Part shown: piece after piece, positions 1 to 14,591 of the stretch
Layout: every line of letters begins with the position of its first letter
Position numbering within the stretch: position 1 is the stretch's first letter
Source of the DNA: Ophiodon elongatus
Taxonomy: Eukaryota; Chordata; Actinopteri; Perciformes; Hexagrammidae
Reading direction: 5' to 3'
Assembly: GCA_016806645.1 (NCBI GenBank)
Contig: JACSYO010002116.1
Location: 5,177,001 to 5,241,000 of the forward strand
DNA: 64,000 nt
Made by a program: the position numbers and the translations under genes
The notes under the pieces: model-generated
The model's input: the letters and a program-made list of their open reading frames with translations, nothing else
The model's database searches: none
What the model was told of the DNA's origin: nothing

Positions 1-1040
1 TCACAGTAGATATTCTATCATAACAGGGAAAGCACAGCAGTAAGTCACAACGTCACACAACAGGAGAATGCTGACACGCCGTAGTGTTAAAATGGACCAC
101 TTTACTCTTGCACAACACATCCATAAAGCACATTTTCAATATCAAAAATAAAATTGCCTTCTTTGGAGCACATTTCACCCTAATCATGCCTGTTTTCTAG
201 AACAACCCAAACCAGCGCACACAAACACGTTCAGAGATGGATTTCAAAATGTTCACGTCTTCACAGCAAAGATTCCTTCAGCAGAACACACACACACACA
301 CACACTCGTTAAGCTAATCTTTTGGTTCGTGTGTCGTTTCCTTTCGCAGACAACAAGACGGATGCTCGTCACAGTAAAACATGGAACAGTGTCGCAGTCG
401 GTGGATACAGTCGGGAGTTGCCGACAGCAGAAAGGTCCAAGAGAAGCAGGAACCATGCATAGCCATGTGAGAGAAAACCAGGCAGAAACCAGTTAAATCA
501 GCCAAATAGAAGAACTACAAACTGAATGTGCTTATTGAACACGGTCGTGGTTTAACAGCGGATGTTACCCTTTTCCATCCAAAATTAGTGCCTTTTAAAT
601 ATATATATGTTCAATGAATTCTCTTGCACATAAATAGCCTCATTATTGCTCATTAGAAAAACAAACATTCATGAAAAGTACAACTCACACAAACTGGCAT
701 TTAAGTCTATAACAAAAGCATTTTATTGGCCATAATAAAGCTAAAGCAATGGCAAAAAGAAATGTTAGCAACTGAACTTAATTTACTAGAATCTGAAAAT
801 AAGCGTTTCAAAGCTTTTGCCGTGGTTCAAATTATTCTAGATAAGAAAGGTAACTTCTCAGAAAGAAATCTATTGTACACAGAAACCGAGTTCAAATTAT
901 TACTAGTTCATTAATGCATTTACACATGTACTTAGGAAACAATAAGTCCAAATAAAACACCGCCAAATTATGCTTGTTTAGTGAATATTTACAATTTTTA
1001 AGATAATCAGTATTACAGCTTCATCCATTTTAAATGTCAA
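1..1040 (-). other. ccar1: ccar1 3' UTR and downstream flank
   Basis: This stretch follows the ccar1 stop codon. It is AT-rich, and I found no exon of a neighbouring gene in it. The UTR probably ends near 700, below the AATAAA on the minus strand at 722-727. A short (AC)n run lies at about 286-304. The small open frames here have no recognisable protein character. Confidence 0.5.
722..727 (-). promoter_or_regulatory. ccar1: Candidate ccar1 polyadenylation signal
   Basis: The minus strand reads AATAAA here, about 315 bases past the ccar1 stop codon. It is placed by motif only, and cleavage would fall around 700-710. Other AT-rich hexamers nearby cannot be excluded. Confidence 0.35.
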
Positions 1041-4000
1041 TCATTCATTGGCGCCGTTTGTTTGAGACGTCTGAATGTGATCGCCAGTGACTTCCTCTCC
1101 AGACTCGTCTACTTCCGGATCCTGAGAGAGACAGAAAAGACATCAGTGAGTACATCTCCTTCCTCCCCTCTCCTCACCCTCACCCTCACGCTCGTCCGAT
1201 GGCAGTTTAACTCGTCGCTCTCGGAATAACGACTCCCGTCACTTTTGTGTTACGGTCACACATTTACGTATAATAATAATAAAGTCAGAATTACGTCACG
1301 TCTAAAGGTCTCGTACCACCTTCTGAGACGGGCTGGTCCGCGGCGTCTGTAATGTGAATCCCTGGATAATAAATGTTCATCTGCAAGTTTTTGTAGTGGT
1401 CCCAGTAATATTTGTTCCTAAAGTCTTCTTGATCACAAGACAATAAGTTATGTTTGAGACCAAGAATATGACCACTAATACTGACAGATTAAATATCTTG
1501 TGACAATTTGATTCAACTGGCAAACTATTATGAACACAAAGGGTAGATCTCCAGTTTTTTAAGCATTTAAAATGAAGACATAAAAACTTAAACGACTTTA
1601 TTTCCTTACATTTCATCGGCGTAAACGGACACGCACTCTGGTCGCAAAGAAGTTACCAGCGGCAACACTGTGGCGCGTATTCAATTTGAAAGCGCGATAA
1701 CCGAGAGTCAGTGACAGACTTTTGCGTTTACAGGGCTGACTCCCACTTTTCTTCCTCTGGCACCTTTCCCGTCACTATGGTTACCATACAGCGCCACCAC
1801 ATCAGCGTAATGCCGCTACCATTACAAATTACAGAAATCCATCCAAGTGCAGTGTTTGTAATGCGCATGTTGTCATGTGTCTGTTGGTAATTATCTGTTT
1901 TGTGCTGGTTTATAGTTTAACAAACATTTCTTGAAAACCAGTTCTTGTTCTGTGTAGAAGGATGTTGGCTGACCGGCAGACAGCTGCCACATACGATACC
2001 GCTTGAAGCAAACTTGTAAATCAGAGCACTCTGCTGGACAATCTATGCCATTACAACATTTTAAAAACAGCCCCAAGCAGTTATTTCGGTCATTATATAA
2101 GCCAATACCGATATTTCTGTCATAGGCTAATATTGGCCAATAAAAATCGCCAATATCAAATTTCATACACTAGGCATTGCTGAAAAAGCCAATTTTATGG
2201 CATCAAATTGATGGTCCCTCGTGCTCACTATGGTCATTAAGACTTCAAAAGGCAAAATAATAAAATACATCAGTGCATGAGAGAGAACAGAAAAACACTC
2301 TTCCTTGGAATCATAATTGTATAACCAGCAGCTGTTGTTAGGGCTTTACAATCTGTATGTGTACAGACTGTAAAGCGATACAAAATAAAATATATTGTCC
2401 CTTTTCCGCATAAACATTACGCAAGCACAGAGCTTGAACTTAAAAGTCACGAACAGTTTGTCTGAATGATGAAATGCCTTCACCCTCGAGTTAAGTCGCA
2501 TTTTCACTTTTTTGTATTAAAATGTTGCACCTTTTTCATCACTGCCAGCAGCTCTTTGACGGTGGAGGTCAAGGTGCTAGACGTCTTGCTTATCTGGTCG
2601 AGGTAGATGTTCTTCTGTTCGTCAGCAGCCTTGAGAGTCTGCTCCGTGTTGCTCAGTGTGCTTTTCACCTCCTCCAGCTCCTTGGACAAGGCTTTGTTGG
2701 CTTGCTCCACCTGAGCTTTAACCTTCGAATCTTCATCTGGATCGAGACACCGAGTTAGACGGAGGATTAGAATGACGATCAAGCCCAGTGGTCGTCGAGA
2801 AGCAACTTCAGGTCAAAGCATACTTTTTTACTTCTCAAACTATTAAATAGCATTTGAGAAAACAAGCGTCTACCGGTTATCTGTTGAAATCTGAAAAACA
2901 TACATCGAAAGTGATTTTTTTTTTTAAGCTGCATTACAGTCACAGCAACCAATAGGAATCACTTTGTTATTAATACAGCCAATATCTACATGTTTTGACA
3001 ATTTCTTTGTTAAGATAGCCAAGTAGCTTGCTAAATGATGCAAGTTCATTAACATCTCTTTCACTTCGTCCACCAGTCTGAGGAAGTTGGGGATTTAGGC
3101 ATCTCACATTTAAAGACAACGTTGTATGAAAGCCTACCAGAGACGATTCCTTGTTAAGAAACCAAAGGGTTTCGACTCCCTTGTCCTGTGTATGTCGCCC
3201 TAACAGAAAGCAGCCGTGTGTTTAACACCATAACCTGCTATGAGAACCTGCCGACCACAAACAAGCCGCCGAGATTTAAAATCAACCCGGTTTAAGCGTG
3301 TACTTTGTATGTGGCAGTTGTGAGTAATGTGCCAGTCCACATTTCAGAAATCATAGAAGGAAGAATACTGAATTAAGTGAGACTGGGCTTTTTTGTAGCA
3401 AAACTCAAATTGAGCCAGATTATTGTCCAGAGGGACTACTGACACAGAGTGTAGCCTGCAACTCACGGGAATATGAAAGCATTTCCAAATACAGTACAAT
3501 ACAATTCAAATCATACCCATTTTGGCATCCTGCACCATGAGCTTCTGTTCTATTTCCTCTCTTGCTTTCTCACTCTTCTCCAGTTTCTGCATCATGCTGC
3601 CAACGTCGACCATGGCTCCATTATACACGATCAGATTTCCAGACTCACTGGCCTCAGACTGCACACAAGCCTTAGAAGCAGGAAGTAGTCCTCGGTTACC
3701 TGACGGAGAAAATCATTTTATAAAAAGGAAAAAAACTCTACAGCAGCCCTTCACTATATTGTAGCTGTAGATTAATTTTATGACACGTTAGATGTCATAG
3801 ATTTAGAAATTCTGCATAACTGATAGCAATAAAACAGTGTTAATAACACTCACCTATGAGGTTTTCAATCTGAGCTTCATTAAAGAAAGGAATAGGTTCA
3901 TCTTTCCCTCTGTCAGTCAGTTTACGGTAGGAACAGGACTCCCTGACCACCGGCTTGTTCAACAGCTTCTTGATCTGCAAACAGATGCGACAGGAAGTGA

Positions 4001-7000
4001 GTGAATAAGACTAGAGACTAAGTATCAAGGAGGCACAGATCCAGAAACAAACCATAACAACAATTAGGTCTGTGTGTGATCACCTGAGCACGAGAAAGGT
4101 GCAGGCCCAGTGTGTACAAGATCTCCTCCAGGTCTCTCTCCAGCAAGTAGCCACAGTGGCTCTGATCAAAGTAGACAAACGCCATCAGCAGCTCCCTGTT
4201 GTGTGTGACCATCTGCTTCTTCTCCTGGTGTAAAAACAACAACAACCACATTTATACCTACAAGCACAATTATGCTCCATCAATGTCTTCATAATATTCA
4301 TAAATCAAACATGTGTATGTTAATAATTAACAGTTTAAACATTAACTGGAATTAAGAATTTTTAAAGATCAATGCTTATCAGTTAAACAGTGAAAAGAAA
4401 GCAGAGCAAAACTAAGAGGAGCTGCAGCCCACCTCAAGTGAGCCCGAGAGCACAGACTGTATATGAAAAGTGGACGTAGTCGTTTGATTTCACCCATTGG
4501 TTTTTGGACTGCGTTTATGAAGTTTTGAGTTAGACACTTTGGTCGCCGCTATCTGGGATTTTGGCCGTCTCCATCTTGGTTTTTGATACCAGTGAATTGA
4601 AGTGACCATATTTGGACTGCGGAGGAGTGACGTAGAGATGCTGTTGACGGCTCTGGTAGGGTAGCAGGTACCCTTTGTGGTCTGTTTGACTCTAAATGGA
4701 CCATCATTTACTAAAAGAACACCATGCTGTATGGAAGAAGACTTGAAACTAGCGATTGAGACCATAAACTCATGTTTAAAATGTTTACTGAGGGAATAAA
4801 TTAGGTGAGAAATGAGGGGTCATTTTCTCATAAACTATACAATCAGACTTCTTTTTGCAACCAGAGGAGTCGCCCCCTGATGGCCAGTAGAGAGAATGCA
4901 AGTTTAAGACACTTCAGCATCGGCTTCACTTTTCAGAACCAGAGGTTGCTGCCTGCCTGACAGAGTTGTCATTATCTTCGGGGCTAACCCTCTTCATTGT
5001 AAGCAGACTACTACGTTCACAGCTATAACCTTACTGCTGACTACTCCATACTCATCATCACACGCTCTCTTTCTCAACCGAAAACTCGGCAACGTTGCTC
5101 CATACTTACAAAAAGTAGTGGAAACCCTGGCAAAGTGCCAGGATGACTCAGCTGACAACCTCGTAGCTAAACTAAGAGACTTACTGCAAAAGTAGCTGCA
5201 TGCATTCACGACAATGCACACCACACCACACCACACCACGCTGCTTACTCCCAGACAAATGAACTGTGGAAATAAATGATGCATTCAACCTATTTGTGCA
5301 TCCGGATATTGTTGCAGCCGGGCGGCATGTTAGCAACCACAGCACTCCTGCATGCAAGGCACTAATCTTAAACAGTTAATGATCGGTTAACAAGGGGCAG
5401 CTATCAGCCAATTTGTTTTTTTAATTAGCATCCCTATACAACATTGAACAACCGACCAACCTTGTCTTTAGAGGACCTCTCTTTTGAAGACTTGCGGTCA
5501 TCCTTGCGGTCTTTCCTGTCTCTGTCATTGGAGTCGTCATCATCCTTGTCTAAGGAATATAAATCGCAATATCGAGTTGGAAAGTGGTTGAACAAGTAGC
5601 AACACATCTCGTAATTCATTATTACGTTGTGTGTTTAATAAGTGTGGCTGTGAATACAAGAAACTTTTAAATATCCAACAAAAGAAAGCAATGTTTTTTT
5701 CCAGATAAGACCTCAGAAAATGTGGTAGCGTTATCCATCACGGGTTCAGCGTGGTGCATGATTTCTCATCATTGGCCAAATCATATTGTGGGAAATAAAA
5801 AAAATGATCGATTGAGTTGTGTTTACAGAAAATGTGCAGTACCATCATCATCCTCCTCCTCTGCATCTTCAGCCTCCATGGGGTCATATTCTTCAGCATT
5901 GGCCGTGCTGCAATCATCTTCGTTCTCCTCTTCATCTCGAGACGGCTCCTTTTTCACAGCCTTGTCATCGCACTGAAAACACAAGTCACACAACTGCATG
6001 AAAACTCACATCATTCGTGGGGCAAATGACAGACTGAGAAGACCAGATAGGTGTAAGAGGCTTGCCTTCTTCTTTTCTTCCTCATCCTCTTTAGTCTTCT
6101 TTACTGCTGGTTCTTCAGTCTCCTCTTCTTTTTCCTTCTTCACTTCCCGCTTCTCCACCTCCTTCTTGACTTTCTTCTCCTTTTCCTTCTTATCATCTTT
6201 GTTAGGAAAAGCAGCCAGGACTTTATATATGCGGTAGCCAAAATCTCTCTGTAGCATCTCGTTGAACAGCTCAGCGAATAAGGAAACCTGGACAGAAAAA
6301 GGGGACAGTTTATGATCAACCAAATATTTTCATACACCATTATCTATTGTATATGTAAACTGTAGACTTCTTTCACTGTCAACTGTGACCAGTAATTCTC
6401 ACCTCAAAAGAGTGCTCCTTGTTGTCTTCCAGTCTGTAGTCTAACAGCACACTCAGGGACATCACACTACAATCAAATTTGCCATTCTTGGCTGCCCAGT
6501 TTGGGTGTACGATGATGGTTGGCTCATCAGGGAGGATGTAGCGCCTTTCTCTCCGCTGGCGCTCAAGCTCTTCCTGCCTCTTCTTTTCCTCCTCCTAACA
6601 GAGAAGAACACTTATTAGGTTTGATAATATTGAAAAGACTGACGTAAAATGATTGCCTCTCAATTAACAATAGCACAGCAGTTTGGAGACATCAATGGTT
6701 GTGGTCCCACAATAACAAAAATTTAAGTCATCTCATAAAATCCTCTGTACCTCTCGGTCTTCCTCCGTGCGAGATGGCTGCTCTTCCTCAGCAACCTTTA
6801 TCTCCGGTTTCTCCGGCTCCTTGGACTCCTCCACCTGCTCCTCCACCTTCAGCTGCTTGGTAAGACGGGCGATCAGCTGCGACTTTAACCCCTTTGAGCT
6901 CAGAGAGCGACAATCAAGCTCTTTGCGCAGGTCATTTACCTACAAGGGGGGAAATCAAGGACACAATATATAAGAATTAACATTTGTGAGGTCCAAAGAT

Positions 7001-10000
7001 AGATCTAATAAGTTCATTCCATGTCTGTTTTCCTATCTCTATCAGTGTCGAGGCTTTCTCCTTCAATCTTACCTTCATTGATTTCGGGTCAAGTTTAGCC
7101 CAGTGAGTGGGAATACTAACGTCCTTTGATTCATCGTCATCCTTCTCTTCTTCCTCCTTGACGGGAAATCATTAAGATAGAGACAGGCAGAGAGACAGAA
7201 AGAGGTGGGATAGCAGAGAGTCAGTACACCGCTTGTGGCCTGAGTGAGCTTTAAAGTTGATCCGTGCAAGAAGCAAGGTCACATCTGTCTTTCATTGTCT
7301 CGTCCTAGTGAGCTCTCGACTGTGTTTAAGTCCACTGCTACTGAAGCGTACACAGGGAAGCTCTCTAGCTCTTATAAAAACCAACAGAAATGCCCACCAG
7401 CAGCCAATCAATCAATCTGTGGAACACAAAAAAAGGTAAAAAATCAATGAGAGGCGTGTCCAAAAGGTGTGTAGGTACATCAGGTGAACTGAAGCTGGTC
7501 TCCAAACGGAGTGCGGATAGGGTGGCCCTACCATGGACTATGACTGGGGTACTGGTCATTTATGGGTTTTATACACCTACGTCAGATAGGAGCCATCTGT
7601 CCAACCAACTGCCCTGGAAAAACCAAAGTCTACATATAGTCCCAATGAGAATGTAAAATCCAACAAGAACAGACAGAACAGGACTTTAGGGAGGTTTTCT
7701 TTTTGAAGTCAGACAATATCAAATTGATGTAGAAAATCATATAAAAATATACACATTTCTACAACACACACATTATTTACACACAACTGACTCCACAGAT
7801 TCCAGTGTAAAGAAACATTTTAGATCCCAGCGTCAGAAAATCACAACTGGCTCAAATTTCAGTAACTATTTTAAGATCATTGTTAAACCAATTTCGCAAG
7901 CACCCACATTCAAAGCAGAGCAAAGCAAGTATTGTTTTAAATAATGCACAACAAAATACCAGGTTTAGCATGAAGGATTATACCCAGATTAGCAGCCAAT
8001 TATAAGGTGTTTGAGAAACTGGAAGCTGTTTTATCAGTTGTGATCGGGGCCTACACAACACGACCTAGTCTCACTGCTTCCACTGTATGTGTCTGCTGGA
8101 TGTGAGGGAAGGTGGATGTGCTGATGGAGGAATGGAGGAGTTGGAGCAAAGGAGAAGGGACAGGTGGAGGAGTAAACAGAAGACGCCTAGGTGAGGTTTG
8201 GTGGAACAATAATCTGCCTGTGTGTCTGCGTGAATGGTGAGGTGTGCATTGTGTCTGATGTGTATCTGGGGTTTGTTTTTTTTGTAATTCCTGTGCCTTC
8301 CTGTGAGAAGCGGAAATGAGAAGAGAGGGATTAGCGGTTCAGTGCCTGTTCTCCATCCGCCTCCTTTCGCTCGGCCGACAGCTTCTCAGCCAGCTGCTCC
8401 CGAAGTCGCCGTGACAGCACCTCCCACTCTGAGCGGGTAGGAAGACAATGCCAAACATCCGGAAGAAACAAAACCACTGTCTCCACATGAGCAGGGACTG
8501 TCCGCCCCTTGTGTGTCTCCTCCGGCCGATGATAGCGAATCTCTGCAAAACGATACCTGTCGCAAAGGAAGAAGGTGCATTGGAAAGAAACATTTTGGTC
8601 AGGGCACAGTATAAAAGGCAAGCCTTGCTAAGGCGAGCCTTCTACAGCTACTCCCTCCCATGAGCTCACTGAATGATTGTACAATCATTACAGTGAGCTG
8701 TCTCCTACACAACACAGTATAGAAAAATGGACCCAGTCTGCAGCTCTCCAACTGTTGTCACAGGTTACGGCAGCCATTTTGAGAAAGTTGACAGACAATC
8801 ACATGAAATAAATCACATCCCCAAATTCATCCCCATTACAGCTTCAGCCAATTATGGATGAGTGTTTTGCATTTAACCTTGGATACACTTAACGCACTAC
8901 ATTAGGGTTGTGCAAAGAGAGACGGAATCAACAGGACAGTGAAAGCCAGTTAAATATGTAAGATATTTAACAGGAAGAATAGAAAAATAAATTTTAAAAA
9001 ACAACGTAATGGTAGTGTCTTCTGGTCCAGGCTACTGCTTCCAGCCACAGTCCATGCGTTTGGTTTTTCATCACAATGAAATATGCATATACTGTATATG
9101 TATAAAGAGTGTGACAGAAAGAGAGAGCCAAGACGACAACACACAAAAAGCAAAAAAAAACACTGCACAACACAATAAATAATAATGGAAAATAATAGGC
9201 AGCAAATTAACAATACATTAATCGTTAATATAAAAAAGGAAACACAAAAATATCACATCGTCAACATGTCCAGGATGAGATTTTGTAAAGAAGCAGTCAA
9301 ATTATGCAGCATATTATAGTTACTCAATTTGGGATTTTAGTACCAGTTATTAGGTTTAAACAGAAATACAATCAATGAGAAAAACAAATATTGATGAGAA
9401 TAACAGCTCTTACCACTGAGTGCACAGACTAAGATCTATGCCTGTGAGTGCCTTGCAACAGCGTATGGCTGTCTTTATAAGGACCGAGGGATCCTTCTCT
9501 GGGTCAGCTCCATCCAGAGAGGGAGACCAGTGGCCACCAATGGCCATGGCCTCATCTTTACCTCTCATTCCCACCAAAAACTAAAGCAGAAAGACAGACG
9601 GGTACAAAAGGAGAGCCACGGAGTAGAATAGGTTAGATGGAAATAGGGAATGACAGCATTCGTGTTGTGAAGGTTGAAAAAAAGAAAAGAAAAGAAAAAG
9701 AGGACAGACAGAGAGAAAGACAAAAAGGTCAGCAGCATGTTCAAATAATCCTACTGCTGAGGATCCACAGCAAACAGACAAAAACATTCTGAGTACTCAG
9801 CAATGGAGGTAAGCTCATGTGCATGGCACAAGCATGGAAAATATGTGATGATGTACCTTGATGAGTCTAGCAGGATGTTGGAAGGAGTCTTTGACTTCCT
9901 GGGTGTCCTCTGCCAGAGCACAGGATTTGTGATAGAGCTCCTCGATACTGGGGTTAGCCAGTAGCATCACCTGCATTATAAAGAGACCACATTACAGTTA

Positions 10001-13000
10001 TTAACCTGTAATAATTACTACCCTTTAAGTAGTAATAAAATCAAACCCTATTTAGACTCCAATAGCCATTCAGTGTAATCTTTACACTGTATCGTATCAG
10101 GGCAGCACAAGGCGACTGCTAAAGCAAACTTTTTTACTACAGATGCCACAAATTAACTGGCAAAACAGTCATTAAAAGAAGTGAAACATGAAACATAGCG
10201 CAATGATCTTTCTCTTATTTTTGCAAGGGAGCACTGGAACAAGACTGAGCAGCCAGAGTGAGCTGTTGAAGAGTAGCAGACGACAGGCAACTGCTCAGTT
10301 GTGTCCAGTTTTACTGTTCCCTACTGTTGTGACCTCACAGCATGAAATCAGATCCAATTGCATTTATTTTTGACTGAAAATGTGAGATTGCTTTGGTATC
10401 AAGCTGCACCGCTGTTACCACGGTAATTACGGGTACGTATTTGTCATTGGCAGTCATACCTTAGCACTGTAGGTGTGGTTGGCATCAGGAGGGTCGAGCA
10501 CAGCTGTATTCTTGACTAGAGGATCCACCTCTTTGTGTAAGATGTGGAAGTTGCAGGCGTTATTAAGCTGGAAGGGTCTTGTAAGAGGGAAGGCATCCAC
10601 CCAGGTGAAGACAGCATCAAAGAAGTCGCTAGGAATGTAGAGGCTCTGATAGCGCCTTCTCAGCTCCATCATGTCACAGCTGGAACTGGAGAACCCACAG
10701 AGGACAGTTAAGACCTCCACAACACAAACTAGGACATACTGTTGACTACCACGGTGGGGGTCGGTATCCCCAAGCGTGTTGCGCGATCATTTCAGGGGGT
10801 CCCAAGACATATTAAAAACTAAACATATTTTAGACTTTTTTTCCCGCATTAGATTGCCTGTACCAGTGATATAATGTGCCTCAGAATAGATTGTATTTAG
10901 TGTTTGTGAAAGTCTAAATGTGCTAAATGTGTCTGCACATACATTTCTGACCAGCAAGACAGGGGGAGGGAAAAGTCCACAGATACTGGAGCACATTGGA
11001 TAATGCCCAGGTGCTAACTTTCAGACAAAACAAAGTCTGGGCTCTTGCGAACGTCAACCTGATTATTCTGGTGGGTTGGGACTCTAAAAAGGTTGAGAAC
11101 CACTGGACTATCACAACACTTCAGTAATCCATTTCAGAGAAAAACTGACAGCATTAAACACTGAAAAGATTATACTCACCCATCCAAGCTGAACTTGGAA
11201 AACTGAACAGTGTAGCGAGGAACCGCCCTGCGAGGCCGCCGAGGTGAGCGGTCACGTCTGGGAGAGCGGTCTCTGGAACGTTTGCGCGTGGGCGAGCGCT
11301 CTCTTGACCGTCTGCGCTCACGATCTCGGTCTCGACTGAAGAATTGATGAGTAAACACACTAAGATGAAGAACTTATGCTGAAGGCTTATTTTAGAGACA
11401 AACGTTTGATTATCTGAAGGGATATCTATCAGCATCTCACTTGCGTTCCTCTTTAGTCCTGAGGATGAGCTCAGGGCCTCTGTCATTGCGACTGGGGAAA
11501 CGAGGTGGAGGCTCGATTCGTCGGACAGGCTGTGGCTGCGGCATGAGTCTCACTGGGGGCTGAAGCAGACCCCCTGGAAACACATCTAGAGACCAGGGAA
11601 ATAATGCTGGTTTAACACCACAAAGACAGCTTTAATTTTGTGGTTAATGTTGTGCCAAAACAGCTGAAAAGATACTGGTGATCAACATCACTTGTCTGAC
11701 TGCTTCATATCCAATACTAGATAAATTCAATCTCCCTGACAAGTAGTTCACCTTTGGGTGGAGGCTGTGGTAGCAGAGGAGGAGGGTTTTGGAGGAGAGG
11801 GGCCAGAGAGACAGCAGACAATTGGGCCTGCAGGAGGGAAGGAGGGGGAGGCTGGGTTGGAACACTGAATGTGGTTGGGGGAGGTAGCGACTGCATCATT
11901 GGGGGTGCTGCCTTCATCATGTTAGGAGGTTGAGGCTGGCTCTAGAAAAAGGGGAAAAGAAAAAGGAGAGGTGTGCATAAGTTCAAAAGCCGAGCCAAAA
12001 CCATTTTCAATTAAAATGGCAATGATTGCTCAACATTTAACAACATGTACTGTACAAAATCTTCAGTTGCTGCTTGAAAGAAAAAAGCTGGGAAAAGGTC
12101 TGAACGTCTACTCAAATAATTTTTTTTTTTTTTTTTTAGAAATCTTCTTCTAAAGATGTCTTTAGAAGGTGCCCAGATAGGCTGTCCTAACCAAAGAATA
12201 CCAGGTGCTGGCATAATCCGAGGATATTTCCTGCATGTAGTGAGCAGGGAAGTTCAGCATCTGGCTCAGTGCTTTCAATGGAAAAAAATGGTGCTGAAAT
12301 CAAATCAGGCACTTTGGCTGAAGTAGAACTGGTAGAACCAAAAGGCCACACTGCTCCCACATTCAGAAATATCAACTACAAATACCATTATGATAATTAA
12401 ATATTTCTCACTGCTTGGTAAGGCACTGATTAAATTGGTACTGATTTGAGTAGTACTTCAAAGCAAATCTCTATACAAAGATTGCTATAATCCAACACAA
12501 CCTCTTAATATATATTTTTCAGTCATCCGCATTGTCCCCTGTCATGAGATTTACTGATTTAATTATTAAGAAGTGTAAGAACACCTCTGAAACAAAAGTA
12601 ACAGCACAAGCAACATAAATTTGTTTTCTAAACAAAATAATTATACAATCTGGGTAAAAGAGCCGTAGTCTACCACAAAAAGCATATAAAAATGCATTAT
12701 GAAGCAGTAGTATTGAAGCAGCGTCTCTGTGAGGTGAATTAATGTTTCTTAGAATAAAGAAATGTATTATTAAACCACTACAAAATTGTGGTTCTATCCA
12801 TTTGGCAGGGACAGCAAACTAAAAGAAGAAGCAAAAACTGCAGTTAAGAATAGATGCAACTATGGTTATAGTTTAACATAAACATGTTAAGCAAGAAAGC
12901 CAGGAAACAAAGAAACAAGTCAAACAAAGAAACTGAGCTGGGAGAAGGACCAACAATGTGTGTGATTCGGGTCTGGGGGGTTACATTTTGTCTGTTGTCC

Positions 13001-14560
13001 ATAGTGGAGTGCATGTCTGAGTAGCGCAGCTGCATCCCTGGGTCAGTGTAAAGGCTGCCGAGCTGTGGAGAAGCTTGAGGTAAAGGCTGCTGCTGCTGAT
13101 GCTAGGAGGGATAGAGAACACAACAGTCAGTTAAAGACAGAGAGGTACAGATATCAAATCTGAGAACAATACATATATTAAGACTCTGCTCAGACTAAGC
13201 CAGATGAACTGTCCAGGATTTAAAGTCAACCTGTGGATCTCACTTCTGGAAATAATTAAAACAGATATGTTGCAATTTTCATCATTTAGCTTCTGTCACA
13301 AAGTCAGCAAGAGTTTATTTGTTTAGTTAGGTCAATAAAGCCAAAGCCTGAAACTAACTGAAGCAAACTTACAAATACAAAGTTCAAGGCAAACACAAGA
13401 GTTAAGAAAATGTTTCCCAGTTTTGAAGGATTAGACCGGGGGCAATTTTTTTGTAACCTTAGTTCACATTTTGTGTAACTCAATGAATCAACAGGACTCT
13501 TTCAAAATGTTAAAAACTACCCATGTAAATTTTATTACACAGTAAGTATGAATTAAATAATTCAATATCAATTTTGAATCCTTGAACACATTTTTTACAA
13601 TATCTTTTGAGAGGGATTGAGTGCAACCTCTGAGTATTCTCACCGACTGGTTTGCTAGCTGAGGTAAGGTCTGAATGCGCTGGGCGTTCCACTTGAAGGG
13701 CATGTTCGGGTTGTAAACAGCTTCTACTAGGACCCTGTCCCCCACCTGAGGAGTCTTCCCCTTTACAGCACTGGAAAGACACAAAAAAAGCATTATGACA
13801 TCTCTATCCGTCTATCTATCTCAAGTCTGCCAAATAATGGGTATTGACAAAGGCAGTGCAAGACTGGCATAAGAAAAAGGCAGTGAAAAAGTAATGCATA
13901 CAATAAAGAAAAGCATTAAATATATCATTCCACCAACACACTCACAAGAAATAAAGTTTAAAAGACACTCTATTTTACCTAAGTTGAAAGAAGACATCTT
14001 CATCTACAAAGCCAAATGTGTCATGTAACTTGTTGACAACACCAGTGAAAACTCGCTGCTTCTGTGGCTGCGTCTGCTGTTGATGACTTGAACGTGGTGT
14101 TGGGTAGGACACGGTAATCTGGGCTGTCTGCTGGGGGTTGGACATGCTCAGGCTGGTGGGCAAAGCGACGGGGGGCTGAGGTAAAAGAAAGAAGGATCCA
14201 AAAAACTGTTACTATGAATACACTTTGGTTGAATGTGAAGCAGTGAACACCATGGCCACTAAAACTCTGCAAGAATGCAAAGGGAGACATTTTGATAGCA
14301 AATCAAAACATGACTTTTTCTCAAATAAATAAAATAAACAAAACCATGAAGAAACCTGCAAAATAACCATCAGGAATCAAAAAGTCAAAAATGCATTAAT
14401 CTGGTCTGCTGTGGAAATGTTTAAAACACTAAAGATGTAAACAGATTGTAAACTAATCTAGGCATGTATGTCTTTGAGGGTTTTCTTCTTCTACACCTTC
14501 CCTATCGCTCAATGCATGCTGGGATGGACTCCATTCTCATGATATGCAAGTATAAATGGA

Positions 14561-14591
<31 letters not shown>

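Noticed and set aside
8331..8345. ccar1 ending at the TAA near 8333 as the main protein
   Set aside because: Downstream exons continue CCAR1 homology in consistent phase, so truncation can only be an isoform at most.
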